Program-made: the position numbers and the translations under genes | The notes under the pieces: generated by a model | What the model was told of the DNA's origin: nothing | Databases searched by the model: none | Seen by the model: only the letters and a program-made list of their open reading frames with translations | Part shown: in pieces, positions 1 to 10,299 of the stretch | Layout: every line of letters begins with the position of its first letter | Position numbering within the stretch: the stretch's first letter is position 1 | Assembly: GCF_003073045.1 (NCBI RefSeq) | Contig: NC_037592.1 | Location: 3,895,924 to 3,959,923, forward strand | Direction: 5' to 3' | Length of the DNA: 64,000 bases | DNA from: Pomacea canaliculata | Lineage: Eukaryota; Mollusca; Gastropoda; Architaenioglossa; Ampullariidae

Positions 1-732
1 ATGATAGGTGCATGGAAAATAAATGTGTGCACAAGTTCATTTTGGAATCTACATTCTTGCGGTGCATCAGTTGTGTTCCATGTCATTGTACGAGAAAAGC
101 TTTTTCTCCTTCTGGCCTTCCTCGTGACAGATATTGAACTTTCCCCTTCACAGAACATGCTGAGCTGACAAAACACTTGTGAAAAGGGGACCATGGTCGA
201 CAGCAATATCCTTCGTCGACTATCTGGCCTGCCTGAAGGGCCACCGGACGTCTGTCCTAGCATACCGCTTCTAAACATCTGTGAGAAACAAAACTTTAGT
301 CACGTGATGTAGTGATTTCGTCGCAGCACGACCCACAGATTTCTGTTTACTCATAGCCACTCACTGAATGTTAGGGCGCTGGTCAACGGTTGGCGAACTG
401 AAATAGCCAGGCAGTCTTTGCACTCAGTGTGGGATCAAACAGCGTCAAGCTGACCGAAAGTCGATATGGTTCGCTGCCCGAAATAATCTTCTGTTTGTGC
501 CTCCATTTTCCGAAAATAAGCTGGGACTGAACAAGCCCGCACCAACGTGCAAACACAGTGATCGATCTCTTCGTCAAATACAGCAATCGGGCTCCCACCA
601 AATTCCTCGCGCCTTCTCTGTAAAACTTTCGGGGTCCAGGTAGCTTTGGGAGGCCCTCGGACTCCTCTCGACATTCGCGAATGGCTTCAAAAGGGTAAGG
701 GGGGCGTAAGAGGGAGGGGACAAGTAAGCTGT
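1..732. other. non-coding flank, possible 3' UTR of the minus-strand ORF
   Basis: No ORF here has coding character. If the minus-strand ORF ending at 733 is a real gene, this stretch would hold its 3' UTR or a downstream intron. I find no AATAAA or ATTAAA on the minus strand between 1 and 732, so no poly(A) site can be proposed. Confidence 0.4.
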
Positions 733-1800
733 TCAATCGGATGCCTTGTCCATGTCTTGCAGCCACCGCCGGATGCGACCTTCCCGCATAGAGTTTGAGC
801 CTTTGCCATAGCACACGATCCACGAGCGGGTCTTCTCGTCATACACCTCGAACTCCGATCCGGTCTTCTTCTCACCTTTCTTAGCATCCACAGTGACCAC
901 GCCCTCGTCCGCCCTGTCAGCCGTCGCGATGACCAGCCTTCCTGCCCCTTTTCCACCGCGAGCGCGTGGTCTCTCAAGACTCTCATCCACGTCCGAGGGC
1001 AGGAGGCACAGCTGCTCCGGAGTCAGGTTACCCTGGGCATCACCTGACCCTTTTTCGTAACGGTCCGTGGACTGCGCGGCCTTGAGGTTGCACAGGGAGT
1101 GGGAGGTTCGAGGGCTTGGTCCCGCTTCCTGCCCACCTTTGTCCTCTGGGTACGACATGAGGCGACGCAGATAAACGGAACGCTCGCTGCAGGAGCCGGC
1201 CACGCTGCCGTCCTGCCCCAGACTGCTGTCCACGTACTCGTCGGAGGAGTCGTTGGACAGCAGCCCCACGCTGTGCGCCGTGCAAACGCTGTTGAGGCTA
1301 ACGGCGCTGCCTACGCGGCTTCCGGCCGTCAGCACGCGCAGAGAGCTTGTCTGCTCCTCCAGCCAGCGGGGATAGTCGGTGCGGCAAGGATCACGTGACG
1401 ACCCCACGTCCAGGTCCACTGAGCGGCGCGTGGTGCGGGGGGAGCAGTAGACCCCCAGCTTGTCCGCTCCACTGGTGGCGTCAGTGCCCAGAGACAGGGC
1501 GAGAGCCAGGTTGGGCATGCTGGCAGTGGGTAGGCCGATATCAGAGTTGCATCTGTGGGGGACGTAATCCGGAGGTGCAGGAATCTCCGAGTCGCCTGAG
1601 GGAGGGGTTGCCATGCTGGGTCTGGAGCTGTTGTTGCTGTTGATGATAATGGCGTCAGGACCAGGCGCTGAGGCGCGGCTACTGGTGGTGTCGGCGCGGT
1701 CGTCGAGTACGATGCGAGGAATCGTCGTCAGGTCGCCACTTTTGAGTGCCGATTTGGTGCGTTCCCGGGTCTCATCGTCAAGCCTCGTCTCGGCTGCCAT
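733..1800 (-). CDS. uncharacterised serine-rich, probably disordered protein (355 aa)
   Basis: The longest uninterrupted ORF outside the PLEKHA-like gene, clearly GC-richer than its surroundings. The ATG at 1800 has A at -3 and G at +4, with an in-frame TAA two codons upstream, so the start is credible. A pyrimidine-rich CAATCCTAG acceptor-like site lies just upstream on this strand, so a 5' UTR intron may end there. The protein begins MAAETRLDDETRERTKSALK, is rich in Ser, Asp, Gly and Arg, and has no signal peptide, membrane segment or domain that I recognise. The last 45 residues (EFEVYDEKTRSWIVCYGKG, then an Arg-rich stretch and RRWLQDMDKASD) are the most structured-looking part and probably the conserved one. 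It could be a single-exon gene or the coding exon of a larger one. I do not know its function. Confidence 0.6.
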   Translation of the reverse strand: MAAETRLDDETRERTKSALKSGDLTTIPRIVLDDRADTTSSRASAPGPDAIIINSNNSSRPSMATPPSGDSEIPAPPDYVPHRCNSDIGLPTASMPNLALALSLGTDATSGADKLGVYCSPRTTRRSVDLDVGSSRDPCRTDYPRWLEEQTSSLRVLTAGSRVGSAVSLNSVCTAHSVGLLSNDSSDEYVDSSLGQDGSVAGSCSERSVYLRRLMSYPEDKGGQEAGPSPRTSHSLCNLKAAQSTDRYEKGSGDAQGNLTPEQLCLLPSDVDESLERPRARGGKGAGRLVIATADRADEGVVTVDAKKGEKKTGSEFEVYDEKTRSWIVCYGKGSNSMREGRIRRWLQDMDKASD

Positions 1801-3220
1801 CCTTTAAGCTAGGATTGCAAAAGTGAACGGGAAACTGTAAATGATTCAGAAGCCGTACAGCTCAGACAATTGTACAAGGTTTTCGGTCTTTTCGAGGAAT
1901 TATCATTTTTATTTGTTAACATCTAGGCTGCAGTCAACGTAAATAGAGTTAACTATAAGATTGAAATTTGTGTCACGGATACATTCGATATATTCCAGTT
2001 ATTAAAAGAACACATCGTCCAATGTAGTGACATCCGCAAGAGAATGAAAAGGACAACGTTAAAAGGGATAACAAAACTGTATTCTATTGTACGAATTAAC
2101 AAGACTGGAATGTTGTTAAAAATCATAGCATATGCAAATATGTAACAGTGGAAGTATATTTTATATGAAGCACATTATATAACATATCCCAGCAAAAGAA
2201 GTCAAATGTGGCCGTGAGTTTCCTCTCCAATTTCTTACCCCCTCCCCCAATCCTCCCAATAAAAAGGTTCTATTTTTTTGGTTTCATATTCTATGACCAA
2301 GATTTATATCATTTTCTGCTGAAGATTATCGCAGTGTTTCGACGATCTTTCTCGTTGAAACTAAAGCGTTTTGGTTTTGTGACTCATGAGGGATGACAAA
2401 CAGTTGATAGATTTGCCCTGCTTCTCTTCCGGCGGCTTGTGAGCTCATTTAGGGTTTTCAAATAAGCATTCTAAAGGCGACCCATTGAGCACAATAAAGG
2501 CTTCTACCTATTAGATACGTTAAAATTCTAGCCGAAACATTTCCTTGCCGTTCTTGGCACTCTTCATTCATTTAACTATTTTTTGGCTAGGTCGTCTGCA
2601 ATACAGCATTCACGATGTTTTCATTTCATTGTCGCATTCAGCATCTCTATGGAGCGCAATACTTTGGAGGTGAAAAAAAATTCCCGCAGAATAAAAATAA
2701 ACCAATCTCCAGGCACGTTTCAGGAAACACCAGAGTGATGCCCTTGAGGTATCCTTGATGCATCCGTCTGAATGCGTTTGGCGCGTGCACGCTACTCGTC
2801 CCACGTACAATCACGTGTCGTTGTTCGACATAGCGACGACAAGATAGAACAAGCCGCGGTGCACTGCGAGGTCCCGGCACACTTTAATCCTCGTCATGAC
2901 AACAGCTTGGATAACTCTTCCTGTCCCTTCTCAACCCTTTCCCTTTCCTCTCTTTCCCTCCCTTTTTCTCTCCTCCCATTCCCTCAGCCTTTCCTCCAAT
3001 TTCTTGTACATCTAGCCTTCACAGGAGGTTGCCCCGTGGTGTGCGTACTGCTTGTCCTATTCCATCGCCACCAAGCATCCCAGCCCAGTCCATGACAAAT
3101 CGATCGAAGGAAATTACACAGCACTGATCTGGCGGCCTTCTGTGTACATTTGCCTATCAGTCCAGTTGCTCCAATCGTCAGCCGATAACGCCATCTCTCT
3201 CCGTTGAGTTCTTTGAGAAG
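1801..3220. other. AT-rich intergenic or 5' flank, nothing recognised
   Basis: This would hold the promoter or 5' UTR of the minus-strand ORF starting at 1800. A pyrimidine-rich CCCTTTCC/CTCTTTCC tract lies near 2920-3000. No coding exon, tRNA or TIR element was seen. Confidence 0.4.
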
Positions 3221-3640
3221 CCACAATGTTGGAACTCGTGGCTATGTCAGACATAAGATGACAATGTTGAACTCATAGTAAGTCAGGCCATGGCTCTGCA
3301 AGTGCTCCAATGCATGGATACATCAATGTACGGTTTTGCAGGGAAAGTCACGTCCCGCATGTAGTCTCTCAAAGACTCTGCAAGGAAGGTCCCAATGTCA
3401 TAATGTCGGTCAAGAAGTCACAATATTTGAACGTACGCATTAGTCGTCAATGATTCTGTAAGGATCACAATGATTGAACTCAATAACTAAGTCAATGGCT
3501 CTGCAATTTTTAAGCGCAAGCAGTAGTCAGTGAGTGACTGTAATTTTTGCCACAGTGTTTGAACTCACGTTTACATCAACCAATGGTTACGCAAACTACT
3601 TCACGATGTTTAACCGATTCTGCAAGACAGCCGGAAACGG
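3221..3640. repeat. degenerate minisatellite
   Basis: Two short motifs recur in diverged form. One is CACAATGTTGGAACTC with variants near 3221, 3260, 3419, 3466, 3552 and 3602. The other is GGCTCTGCAA or GATTCTGTAA near 3294, 3373, 3455, 3503 and 3620. Spacing is irregular, about 50-80 bp. This looks like an old tandem array worn down by mutation. Confidence 0.5.
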
Positions 3641-4058
3641 ATACTCAGCTAGCTTCGACTGAAGAATCTAAACTTACTTTATTATGTCAGGTGGTGACGT
3701 GTAACGGCAGTGAAGCTTGGCACCACTTTCAAGAAGGTAGTGCAGAAAATAAAGGCTATGTCAGCGGCACTCCTGGCTGGTTGTTGAACCTTCTGAACAC
3801 ACCATGCTGCGTATCCCCACCGTTCAACTTGTGCCCACAGTAATTCTCTCTCGTTCGCTTGAACAACTTGGTCAACAGCTATTCTTTGTTATCTGTGAAA
3901 AAGATCAAAGTCAAGTAAATGAAAAAACTATTTGAAACTATTTTCAGGTATCTGGGCCCCGATAAAATCACTGCAAGATGATATTTTCAAAAATCGGAAT
4001 AAATATTTCATAATACAGGCCTGTAAATGTCAACATGTACAAAACGACTGACTTGGAT
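3641..4058. other. intergenic, nothing recognised
   Basis: Short open frames only, none with splice signals or a recognisable motif. Confidence 0.35.
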
Positions 4059-4212
4059 ACAGATCAGGTGCAAAGATACGATAATTCTCAAGGTTACAGC
4101 TACATTGTAATGACAGACACGTGATGTACATCATAACTGACATTATACAGATCGTGTACAAGGATGCGTTCTCTCAAGGTTACAGCTACTTCGTAACGGT
4201 AGACAGAATCGA
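4059..4212. repeat. two-copy tandem repeat, 88-bp period
   Basis: ACAGATC at 4059 and again at 4147 opens two units that share TCTCAAGGTTACAGCTAC and then diverge mildly (TTGTAATGACAGACA versus TCGTAACGGTAGACA). The second unit appears cut off after about 65 bp. Confidence 0.6.
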
Positions 4213-6560
4213 AGGTCAGGAATGACGTCAGCCCTGGACAGGTGTGCGTTTTCCCACGGGAGACCTGGAACATTTGTTAGGCCTGTTTGTTGACATTCGT
4301 GACCTCACGGGTTTGAGCTCTTTTTAAAGATATGGACGACGGTCTTTCATTTAGTGAATAGTAGTAAAAAAAAAAGTAGCCTGGTCATTAACATTTAGCT
4401 CGTCCACGAATGAAACGGTTGCTCTGGACAGTGCAGTACTAAGGGATGTAATATACGATCAAGTAGTGGGTTGTTTTCACACTCCTCGTATATTTAGTCG
4501 ACTACTTGACTATGGCCAATCAGTATTTACGGTCATTTAAAACATGGTCCTAAGGCGCAGCAAACATCTCTTAGAAACATAACAAAGAAGATCGAACCAA
4601 CAAAGCCATACAAAAAACACGCATAGACACATTTAGGGACACTGCAAAAAATAGATTAACTAAACAGAAATAAAGTACAAAACGAAGTGTGATAACTACA
4701 AAGATAAATAAAGGAAAAAGGTATATTTCTCTGCACAAATGACATTACAAAAACGGACAGCGTGCTTCCTCTGAAACGCGGATCAATCGCTAAAAGTGAC
4801 CCATGACCTCTTGCACTTGAAAAAGATAATATACTAAAGCAGGAAAGGAGGTAACAAATCATCAACAACTTCGATTTTTTTTGTCTTGTCTGATAACTTA
4901 TGCATCCCTTTACATTGTCTCCTTGGAAATCTCTATTGCAGCTTTGCATAAGCTAATCTTTGTATCTTTGTTTAGCCAACCGGATCCCTCGTCGACTGGA
5001 AGGAACAGATATGGCTAAACAACAGCAGTCGCATTACTTAAATATTAATCTATCTCAGATTATGACCACATCCTGTGTGTGAACTAATTTTTGTATAAGT
5101 GCAAGTATGTATGGAGTTGGCTACACGGAAGATAAACTAAAAACTAAACCCAGCTGCGCTTCGAACCGTTCTCGTTTTTGCATCTCAATGTTTAGACACA
5201 GTTGATATCTTGTAATATTTTGCTGATTACTATTCAGTCGCACGGCCCGGTATCTGGAGTGGCAGAGGCACTCGATTCAGGTCCTTGTCCCAGCTCTGAC
5301 CGTCAGACTCTCACACACAAGACCACTGATCGAGTTCTTTGCTACCACTAGATGGCGCTGGTGGTCGTTGTTGATGTGAGGTCGTCTGGAAGCTGCAGAA
5401 AGAGAGATGTTGACACTCAGGCAACAGGGACGATCACACACACACACACACCTGTCAGCTACGATTTGCGTTGACTGTGTGCGCAAACTAGTGAGTCGAT
5501 CACAAACCTTGACAAGTTGACAAAGGCGTACACGAACAAGTATGGATTGTAGGGGGCTGGAGTGTGGGAGAGTTCCTATCTAGCGGTATAAGAAGCAAAA
5601 TGTTTCTGCGAGCGTGACCTATCTTTGCAGTTTAATGGCTGGATGGATGGGTGGAGGAGTGAGTCCTTACTCAAACGTGTTTAGTTGCGAGGGGGCCTTC
5701 AACCGCGAGGTCGCTCCTTCAAAGAACCAGTCATGCTTCTATTGTGAGAACTGCTCTCGTAATCCCCTATTGCCTGGTCTGTCCAACTGAAACAGCTTCT
5801 GATCTGAAGAATACACAGGAGGATCAGAACCATCGCCTTTGGAATCTTTTTACAACCGACCACTGCCGACGCTGAGGCGCTTGTCAAAACATGACGCCAG
5901 TACACGTTGTAGTCGCTGTCGCTCTTTCACGCGTAATGAGCAAGGACATGTTTTCTTTCTTCAACGATTATATCCGAGGCAAGTCTACAACTAATACTGC
6001 CCGGGCCCGGGTGTAGACCTCAATGAAAACCCCCCAAAGGATGCATTTGAAGGAGTGCGCAGGCCGGTGGGGGCGTGGGCAGGTGGAGGGCTACCTGTCC
6101 CAGCAGATGGCGCCAGAAGACTGGCGTCACAAATTTCTCAAGACATTAGCAGGACCACACGTGCAGGAGGGACCGATCGATGGTGCTGTGCGCAATGCTG
6201 GGGCTGTCTACGCACTGGAAGTCCAAGACCCCAACACACTGGCCAGCACATCGCTACACCTCCCCTTCCCTTCTTTGCACTCCCTCTCTCGCTCTCAGAC
6301 GCTCAACACGATCACGTTCTCGGCTTTCACCGCGGCTAGCAGTGGTCCACGACAACCAGTCGCTGGAATTTCCAGCCACTGCCTTTCACTCGCCAGCTTG
6401 ATGGAACAGAAAACAGAGGCGTGTGAAGAAAATAAACACCCGTTCTGGAAGCAGTGCGGTCGTCAGGGTTCTATGACCCGGGACAGCATTTTAGAACGCC
6501 CACAAGTAAATGCCCGTACATGACAGACGGGTCTGGAGGTTCTGAGTCAAAGTGAACGTA
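4213..6560. other. intergenic, microsatellite and short ORFs only
   Basis: Contains a (CA)n run at 5435-5451 and a GC-rich patch near 6000-6350. The open frame through that patch is low in complexity and resembles no protein known to me. No tRNA or TIR element was seen. Confidence 0.35.
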
Positions 6561-6568
6561 CCTTAAGC

Positions 6569-6835
6569 CAGTGGTTCTCAAAGTTTTTCGGACCGCGGAC
6601 CACTTTACTTAAGTAAGAGCTACGGCGGACCACCAAGTAAAAACTATGGCGGACCACCAAAGGCCTGTACTATGTATTTCAAATTTAAATTGCAGCATTT
6701 GTTTCATTAAATTCAAAACTAAATGTCCTTTTGTAAAAGTAATATAGTAATAAGTTGACGTTATTTGTAATTAAAATGTTAATGCGAGGAATGCATCATG
6801 ACTTATGTCCGCGGACCACACTTTGAGAACCACTG
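6569..6835. mobile_element. hAT-type MITE, 267 bp
   Basis: The ends are terminal inverted repeats: CAGTGGTTCTCAAAGT at the left and ACTTTGAGAACCACTG-like at the right, followed inward by GGACCGCGGACCAC and its complement. An exact 8-bp target-site duplication CCTTAAGC sits at 6561-6568 and 6836-6843. The 8-bp duplication and CAGTGGTTCTCAA ends are typical of hAT (Charlie/Tip100-like) non-autonomous elements. The interior is AT-rich and non-coding and holds two tandem copies of a GGCGGACCACCAA motif near the left end. Confidence 0.93.
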
Positions 6836-6843
6836 CCTTAAGC

Positions 6844-8596
6844 CATCTTGCAACTGATGGTGGCCAGAGAAGTACGGACGCAGAGCGTTGGCGGCCCTTC
6901 GATCTGCGCCTGTCATGGAAGAGGAGTGGGGAGGCGAGGGGAGGGGCGTGTAGCTGGCCTTGACAAGCGTTCCAGCCTGCTGTCATTCGGACCTCCGTTT
7001 CGCCCGACTATTATGACAGCGCCGCAGTGTGTGAGTGTGTGTGTGTGGGGGGGGGGATGGGGGAGATAGGCGAGGGCGGGGTACGTCACCTATTAACATG
7101 TTGACTGTTATCAAACTACTGTAAGGAACGTGTCAGAAGGATGCGAAGAGCAGCAAAACTTGTTTTCTAAGACAGTAGAGGACGAAAGATGCACGACTGA
7201 GACAACGTGATAACTAGCTCCGTGATGTATGAACGTAGGGTATAACACTAGTGAAGAATCGAGCTTTGTTTGTGTAGGGGCATAACAACGTTTGAACACT
7301 ACGTTTGTAGCGACTAGCAACGTTAATTCTGTTTTTGCAATTTTCTTCGGATAATTGTCTACATCGATAATCGATAACCAATCATATTCTTATTTTGAAA
7401 ACACATTCAATAAGCGAAAACAATCAAAATAATTTTTTTAAAAAACACGAATCTACTACGTCTGCACAAGACTGCAGCTTAGGACCAAATCTGGTTAGCC
7501 CTAGGTAACATGTTGCACACAAGCGATGAGCAGAGAAAATGAGACCCCAGAACCTAGTGACCCGAGTTATCAACCAGGGATGGTGGTTATAAACCAATGG
7601 TAAGTCCGCTAGGGCCAGTAGTCTTGTTTCCAAAGTTATAAAGCAATATCCAGAACCCGAAAATGTTTCATTTGTTTGTTTTTTAAACAAAGGAGCCGTA
7701 CTTCTAAAGTGGTGGCAAAGGTGACTTTGATGAAAGAAAATATGAAGTGTCTGGAGTCTGGGCACCACTTCATGACTTCGGAAACAATAATTTTTTTAGT
7801 TCCCCATTTTACCAAGGGGGAAAGACAGTCTCTCTCTCTCTCTCTTTCTCTTCATAACTACGCCCCAGATGTGCATACCCTAGGGTTTGCTTAATCCCCG
7901 CACAGCGCCTGCATCCACGAACCTACGAACTTTGTGACCATAACTGTGGACCGTAAGCAAGACGGGATCCTCTATATTACAAGCCGAGCTTCTTGGTTTG
8001 CGCCTGCTTCCAGTGACAGGATCCCACAGTGCTTCCGGTCCCTGGCTAACTCTAGCTTAAGATTACCTCTGCTTCACAACTCCAGAGCCGATAGGGAAGG
8101 GGAAAGAAAGACGCATGGGGTCTCGCGTGAAGACAGTTACCATTCTCGTTCCTGTAGCCACAGAAGCCGTTACATGTCTGTAGCCGCAAAAAAAAAAAGC
8201 CACGATGAGGAAATGTCACACTTTCGCATCGGAAGCCGTATTCTCCAAGTTTTGGCGTCAAAAATGGCGAAATTCGTGTGTGATTAACCGCTTCCAGGAT
8301 TCCTCTGCCACTGTTGCCACAATTATGGAGGGTTTCGGCGATTTGCATGCTGGGATTTTACGTATGTAATTGCTTTCTTGGTGGCGAGGCATTAGTTTCG
8401 CTGCAACTGATCACAGACAAATGCAGATTCGCACGCATATAGATCGGTAGTTTGGAAGGCGGCGAAACCTGATCGCGATGGCTACAGTATCATGCCTGTT
8501 GGACAACTGCTTCTGCAAAGTGTGGGGGTAAGGGAACTGAAGTATATCATTTTATCATTGGGATAAAAACTTTGTTTCTTTCTTTCCTTTACATAG
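6844..8596. other. intergenic with G-run and CT microsatellite
   Basis: A (GT)n tract followed by a run of G residues and further G-triplets spans about 7030-7081. A (CT)n microsatellite lies at 7829-7850. Short ORFs show no coding features. Confidence 0.4.
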
Positions 8597-8691
8597 GTCT
8601 GTTTCTAGCATGAAGAAATGGCTATCAGGAAAATTGGCGTCGTCATTCGCATCCTCGCCACATTCGTAATCATGGCAATGCTCCATCAAGG
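8597..8691 (+). CDS. candidate signal-anchor exon A of an unknown small gene
   Basis: A strong acceptor (TTTCCTTTACATAG) precedes 8597 and a good donor (CAAGG/GTAAGC) follows 8691. From the ATG at 8618 (G at -3 and +4) it encodes 24 residues plus two bases: a basic start (MAIRK) and a hydrophobic stretch IGVVIRILATFVIMAML ending in His-Gln. That is the shape of a signal peptide or type II signal anchor. An out-of-frame ATG at 8611 gives a short overlapping ORF. The ending matches candidate exon B at 9619 although the rest differs. Spliced to 10038 its frame meets a stop after about 34 residues. Prediction from splice signals and hydropathy only. Confidence 0.3.
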
Positions 8692-8969
8692 GTAAGCATA
8701 TTCTCTCTCTCCTGCCACCGAACAGCTCACAACCGCATTAACACAGATTGGCCTATTGTGATGCCCTAGTTATCGACAGCCAAGTCCAGGCAAAATAAAA
8801 GAAAATATCGATAGACTACAGCAAGGAAGTATCCGGAAAATAGAATCAGCCACAATATGCATTTTTTCTGGCGTCATTTATTTTTCTTCATAGGCCACCC
8901 ACTATGTGGGAAAACCTTTTTTTTGCGGGACAACCTTCTAATATCTCTAATTTTATACATACTTTAAAG

Positions 8970-9285
8970 ATAAATGCCTTGCCAGCAGATGATATTAATT
9001 TTATGGTAGGTAACAACGATAAACTTCAGAATGTCATCAACAGACTGACGGACATGCCAGATGGATTTGAAATCGAGACCAGTACTGACAAATGCAAAGG
9101 TATGGTAAACACCAGTCACGACAGGAAAGCTGCGATATACTTAAGCAGGGAAGAGCTATTAGTGAACACCTTCAAGTACTTGATATTTTATTCAATAAGA
9201 ATCCGCATCGAGATTGCAGAAGCAAAAGCAAAAAATAGAATGAACGCAAATGGGGCAGCTACAGATGCGCTACTACGTTCCGACA
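8970..9285 (+). pseudogene. LINE reverse-transcriptase fragment (degenerate)
   Basis: Reading from about 8970, the frame contains ADDINFMV (8985 onward), the eroded catalytic A/Y-A-D-D box of non-LTR retrotransposon reverse transcriptases. It is followed by KLQNVINRLTD, a DKCKGMV stretch, SHDRKAAIYL and NTFKYL, the usual order downstream of that box. The aromatic residue before ADD is replaced by Pro, and the frame degenerates after NTFKYL. It is a short dead fragment lying between the two signal-anchor exon candidates. Confidence 0.8.
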
Positions 9286-9600
9286 GTGTAAGTCTCTCAT
9301 TGTTCTAGTCTGTTTTACTGACGGGAGACATAAACTACACTTGCTGACACCGAAAAAAAAAAAAAGAATCTGGAAATTCCGGACCAAGTGCCTGAAGGAA
9401 TTGCTACGAATTTCTTAACTGGCGCACAAAACCAACGACTGTGTAGGGTGGTAAAGACGTCCACAATCATGCTCTTTATAGCTTTACAAGGTACTACAGA
9501 CGTGCTCATTTTCATTCTGTTCAACTGAGAAAACGTATATAATATACAGATATGCATATATAATACACTTGAATATCATGACCAAATAATATTCTTCCAG

Positions 9601-9706
9601 TAAAAAGCGAACCAGTTAATGGAGGCACCGCTAAAACTTGAGCGCCCAACAGCTTTCGTGTTAATAGGGATCACACTCACGGTCACTGTTGGTTATCTAC
9701 ACCAAG
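9601..9706 (+). CDS. candidate signal-anchor exon B of an unknown small gene
   Basis: Acceptor ATATTCTTCCAG ends at 9600 and donor CAAG/GTAAGA starts at 9707. The ATG at 9619 opens 29 codons plus one base: MEAPLKLERP, then the hydrophobic segment TAFVLIGITLTVTVGYL, then His-Gln. Spliced across a 331-bp intron to 10038 the junction makes a Glu codon and the frame stays open into a Cys-rich segment. A short charged N-terminus, one hydrophobic segment and a luminal continuation is the layout of type II Golgi proteins or of a signal peptide. No family recognised. Confidence 0.38.
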
Positions 9707-10037
9707 GTAAGAATCATACCCTTAAATAACAATGCATTCTAGCTGAATACATTTCTAGCTGAATACATAAAAAAAACCATTTTTGAAAGTATTTTTAAAA
9801 ATATCTTTCTTTGTTTTTTACTTTTTGTTTTGGTTTGTATTTTGTTTGTTTTACTGTGGCTAGGGGTTTGATACAGCATGCGGAGTTCTGTGGTCTGTCA
9901 ACGACGATTTCTACTTTGTGTGTTGTGGCTGGTGTGTTCAGTTCAACTCCTTTCTCAGTAAACGCTCTTAAAAAGTGTTTTCCTCCTTATTCACTCGGGT
10001 ATATTTTATGTTCACTTGTACCAACTCTACATGTCAG

Positions 10038-10195
10038 AACCACTGTTGGCAAACACCCCAACAGAAAATGGAAAGGCCTACTCCTATACACACCGCAAGT
10101 TTTGCACCCACGCAGACCCGTGCGGCAAAAATAACGAAAATTGCAAAAAGGAAACCTGGCATGTGTTCAGACGTCTGTCCTGTGCTCTGAAAATG
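10038..10195 (+). CDS. candidate second exon of the unknown small gene (3' end undefined)
   Basis: A pyrimidine-containing acceptor (CAACTCTACATGTCAG) ends at 10037. In the frame set by candidate exon B the segment reads as a hydrophilic stretch with four cysteines (KFCTHADPCG, then ENCKKETWHVF, then RLSCALK). It stays open into a T-rich low-complexity run starting at about 10196. I find no convincing donor before that run, so the exon end is arbitrary; weak GT sites exist near 10160-10185. It may be part of a small secreted or luminal domain. Confidence 0.28.
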
Positions 10196-10268
10196 TTTTT
10201 TTTTTGTTTTGTTTTTTTTTTTTTGTTTGTTTTTTGTTTGTTTTTTGTTTGTTTTTTTTTTTTTTTTT
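10196..10268. repeat. T-rich simple repeat (TTTTG/TTTGT)n
   Basis: Seventy bases of T runs broken by single G or C. A further poly-T run lies at 10872-10890. Confidence 0.9.
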
Positions 10269-10299
10269 GAAAGCTGAAATTCCCATTTGCTCTAACACC

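Noticed and set aside
383..823. 146-residue minus-strand ORF overlapping the end of the 733-1800 ORF
   Set aside because: It lies in another frame of the same GC-rich stretch, its composition looks random, and its start has no supporting context.
1099..1643. Plus-strand ORFs opposite the 733-1800 ORF
   Set aside because: Antisense shadows of the GC-rich coding sequence.
6023..6523. 166-residue plus-strand ORF
   Set aside because: Low-complexity Ser/Leu/Pro composition, no splice signals or recognised motif, and a second overlapping frame is equally open.
8611..10140. Splicing candidate exon A (8597-8691) to the acceptor at 10037
   Set aside because: The junction frame reaches a stop after about 34 residues and loses the cysteines, so I do not annotate this as a product.
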